From contig MHRI01000003.1 of the NCBI GenBank assembly GCA_001820935.1, forward strand, positions 3,903-50,383: a stretch of 46,481 nucleotides of DNA, given 5' to 3'. The stretch's first letter is position 1. Each line of letters starts with the position of its first letter. Source of the stretch: Candidatus Taylorbacteria bacterium RIFCSPHIGHO2_01_FULL_51_15. GTDB lineage: Bacteria > Patescibacteriota > Minisyncoccia > Phycocordibacterales > UBA10002. This document shows positions 45,107-46,481 of the stretch, piece after piece. The notes under the pieces are model-generated. The model saw only the letters and a program-made list of their open reading frames with translations. It did not search any database and had not been told where the DNA came from. Position numbers and translations under genes: made by a program.

Positions 45107-45207
45107 CTTATAACCCATGACCGAATAACTGAATGACTTTTCGAGTCAAAAAGAGTATAGTTGCATTATCGTCATTCAGTTGTTAGTTGTTAGTCTAGGT
45201 TTTCTTT

Positions 45208-45597
45208 ATGGATATCTTATTCTTAATTGGCCGTCTTATTTTCGGAGGCTATTTCCTCTTACAGGCGTGGAATCATTTCATGCATATTGACGGACTTACC
45301 GGTTACGCCGCGTCAAAGGGAGTACCTTCTCCTCGGGCGGCGGTGTTTCTCTCAGGAGTACTGCTCTTGCTCGGAGGACTTGGGGTTCTCTTTGGAATAT
45401 CGCCTGAAGCATCGCTCGCGCTACTCCTCATATTTCTCATCCCCGTTTCTTTTAAAATGCATGCCTTTTGGAAAGAAACTGATCCAAACTCGTGCATGAT
45501 GGAGCGAGTGCAATTCATGAAAAACATGGCGCTTGTCGGAGCGATTCTTATGCTGTACGCGATAGAGGTGCCGTGGACCTACACCGTATTGCAATAA
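45208..45597 (+). CDS. DoxX-family membrane protein
   Basis: LIGRLIFGGYFLLQAWNHFMH, GVLLLLGGLGVLFGI, KNMALVGAIL. Confidence 0.85.
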   Translation: MDILFLIGRLIFGGYFLLQAWNHFMHIDGLTGYAASKGVPSPRAAVFLSGVLLLLGGLGVLFGISPEASLALLLIFLIPVSFKMHAFWKETDPNSCMMERVQFMKNMALVGAILMLYAIEVPWTYTVLQ

Positions 45598-45603
45598 TTA
45601 AAA

Positions 45604-45631
45604 AAAGGCACTCGATCGTTCGAGTGCCTTT
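45604..45631. terminator. Bidirectional terminator
   Basis: AAAGGCACTCGA-TCGT-TCGAGTGCCTTT between convergent genes. Confidence 0.8.
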
Positions 45632-45668
45632 CTCGTAAGGAACTTAGTATGGGTCTGGCGCAGAGTCC

Positions 45669-46481
45669 CTAGTCCCTGCAGAACGCTTCGTGAAGTCTTT
45701 GCAAGGCTCTTTTGAAGCTATTGTTTTCGACTCCGATGATCATGCTCAATTTGCTTGAGCCAAGATTGATCATCTTTATAGGAACACAAGCAGTATCGAG
45801 AGCGGAAACCATTTTCAACACAGACTCGCTGGTAGTCGCGCTCTTGCCGACTACTGCAACGAGTGCCATCTCTTCTCTGGCGACCTCGAGATCATCCGGC
45901 TTACAGTCGATCTGCAAGCTGCGACGCACGCTGTCTATCTTCCCGGTAAGTTCGCTCTCGGCAATGACGATGCTTAGAGAGTCAACGCTCGACGGCATGT
46001 GCTCAACGGAGACTTCATGGTTCGCAAGAACCGCGAGGACTCTTTGACCGAAGCCTCTCTCCTCGTTCATCCCAGCTTTTTGGAGTGTGATGCGGGTAAA
46101 GCTAGGTCGTCCCGCGATGCCGGTGATGCTTCTGGGGTTTTGCTCCAATGTGTTATCTGGGGAAACGGTAGTTCCGCCTCGTTCCGGCTCGAAAGTGGAA
46201 AGCACCCGAATAGGGATACCAGCCGCTCGAACGGGGAATATCGTTTCAGCGTGAAGCACATTCGCTCCCGCCGAGGAAAGTTCCCGCACTTCGCGGAAGG
46301 TGAGTCTCGGTATCTGCAAAGTTCCAGAAACCATCGCAGGGTCCGCCGTGAGAAATCCCGGAACGTCCGTGTAGTTCAAATACGCACTCGCCTGTACCGC
46401 TGCCGCGATATGAGCGCCGGTGATATCGCTACCACCGCGTGGAAACGTCTTAATCGTCCCCTCCCAATGTGCCCCGTAGAA
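45669..46481 (-). CDS. Aspartokinase, C-terminal part with ACT domains (truncated by window edge)
   Basis: Minus frame open to window end: FYGAHWEGTIKTFPRGGSDITGAHIAAAVQASAYLNYTDVPGFLTADPAMV...; ACT-like VAVVGKS... repeats. Confidence 0.88.
   Translation of the reverse strand, partial: FYGAHWEGTIKTFPRGGSDITGAHIAAAVQASAYLNYTDVPGFLTADPAMVSGTLQIPRLTFREVRELSSAGANVLHAETIFPVRAAGIPIRVLSTFEPERGGTTVSPDNTLEQNPRSITGIAGRPSFTRITLQKAGMNEERGFGQRVLAVLANHEVSVEHMPSSVDSLSIVIAESELTGKIDSVRRSLQIDCKPDDLEVAREEMALVAVVGKSATTSESVLKMVSALDTACVPIKMINLGSSKLSMIIGVENNSFKRALQRLHEAFCRD

Noticed and set aside
1-46481. Recoded UGA (as in Gracilibacteria/Absconditabacteria)
   Set aside because: UGA ends recognised genes at expected positions (e.g. 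pyrG, prior to ATGA overlaps) and RF2 is encoded; standard code

Overview
The window looks like part of a Candidate Phyla Radiation (Patescibacteria/Parcubacteria-like) genome. This is inferred from gene style, very compact genes, low-complexity 'word-repeat' leaders and small palindromic repeats; it is not proven. UGA is an ordinary stop and RF2 is encoded. About 35 protein genes can be supported: prfB, ftsEX, pyrG, class I FBA, inositol monophosphatase, msrA, VIT, M23, an IMP-cyclohydrolase-like protein, a DUF559 nuclease, a PIF1-like helicase, a YgjP-type protease, AKR, nfo, uppP, nrdA/nrdB, zwf-gnd-SIS isomerase-tal, DoxX and a partial aspartokinase. There are also two giant secreted proteins (about 2020 and 1834 aa), one tRNA-Gln, and one atypical tRNA-Gln-like gene. 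The most interesting material is: (i) a giant multi-effector protein (TIG modules + M64-like protease + alpha/beta-hydrolase-like region + 2-TM C-terminus); (ii) a MITE-like palindromic repeat family with terminal inverted repeats, and similar palindromic or word-repeat DNA inserted in frame inside genes; (iii) two 36-bp palindromes with identical arms and covarying interiors; (iv) a small GIY-YIG nuclease directly downstream of a palindromic 64-bp tandem repeat; (v) an R2 RNR subunit with Phe at the radical position and Chlamydia-type ligand spacing; (vi) -10 hexamers placed 6-8 nt before at least ten start codons, suggesting widespread leaderless transcription; (vii) a missed 53-aa, 10-Cys protein. 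No CRISPR array, rRNA or prophage was seen. All assignments come from reading motifs by eye; no searches were run.
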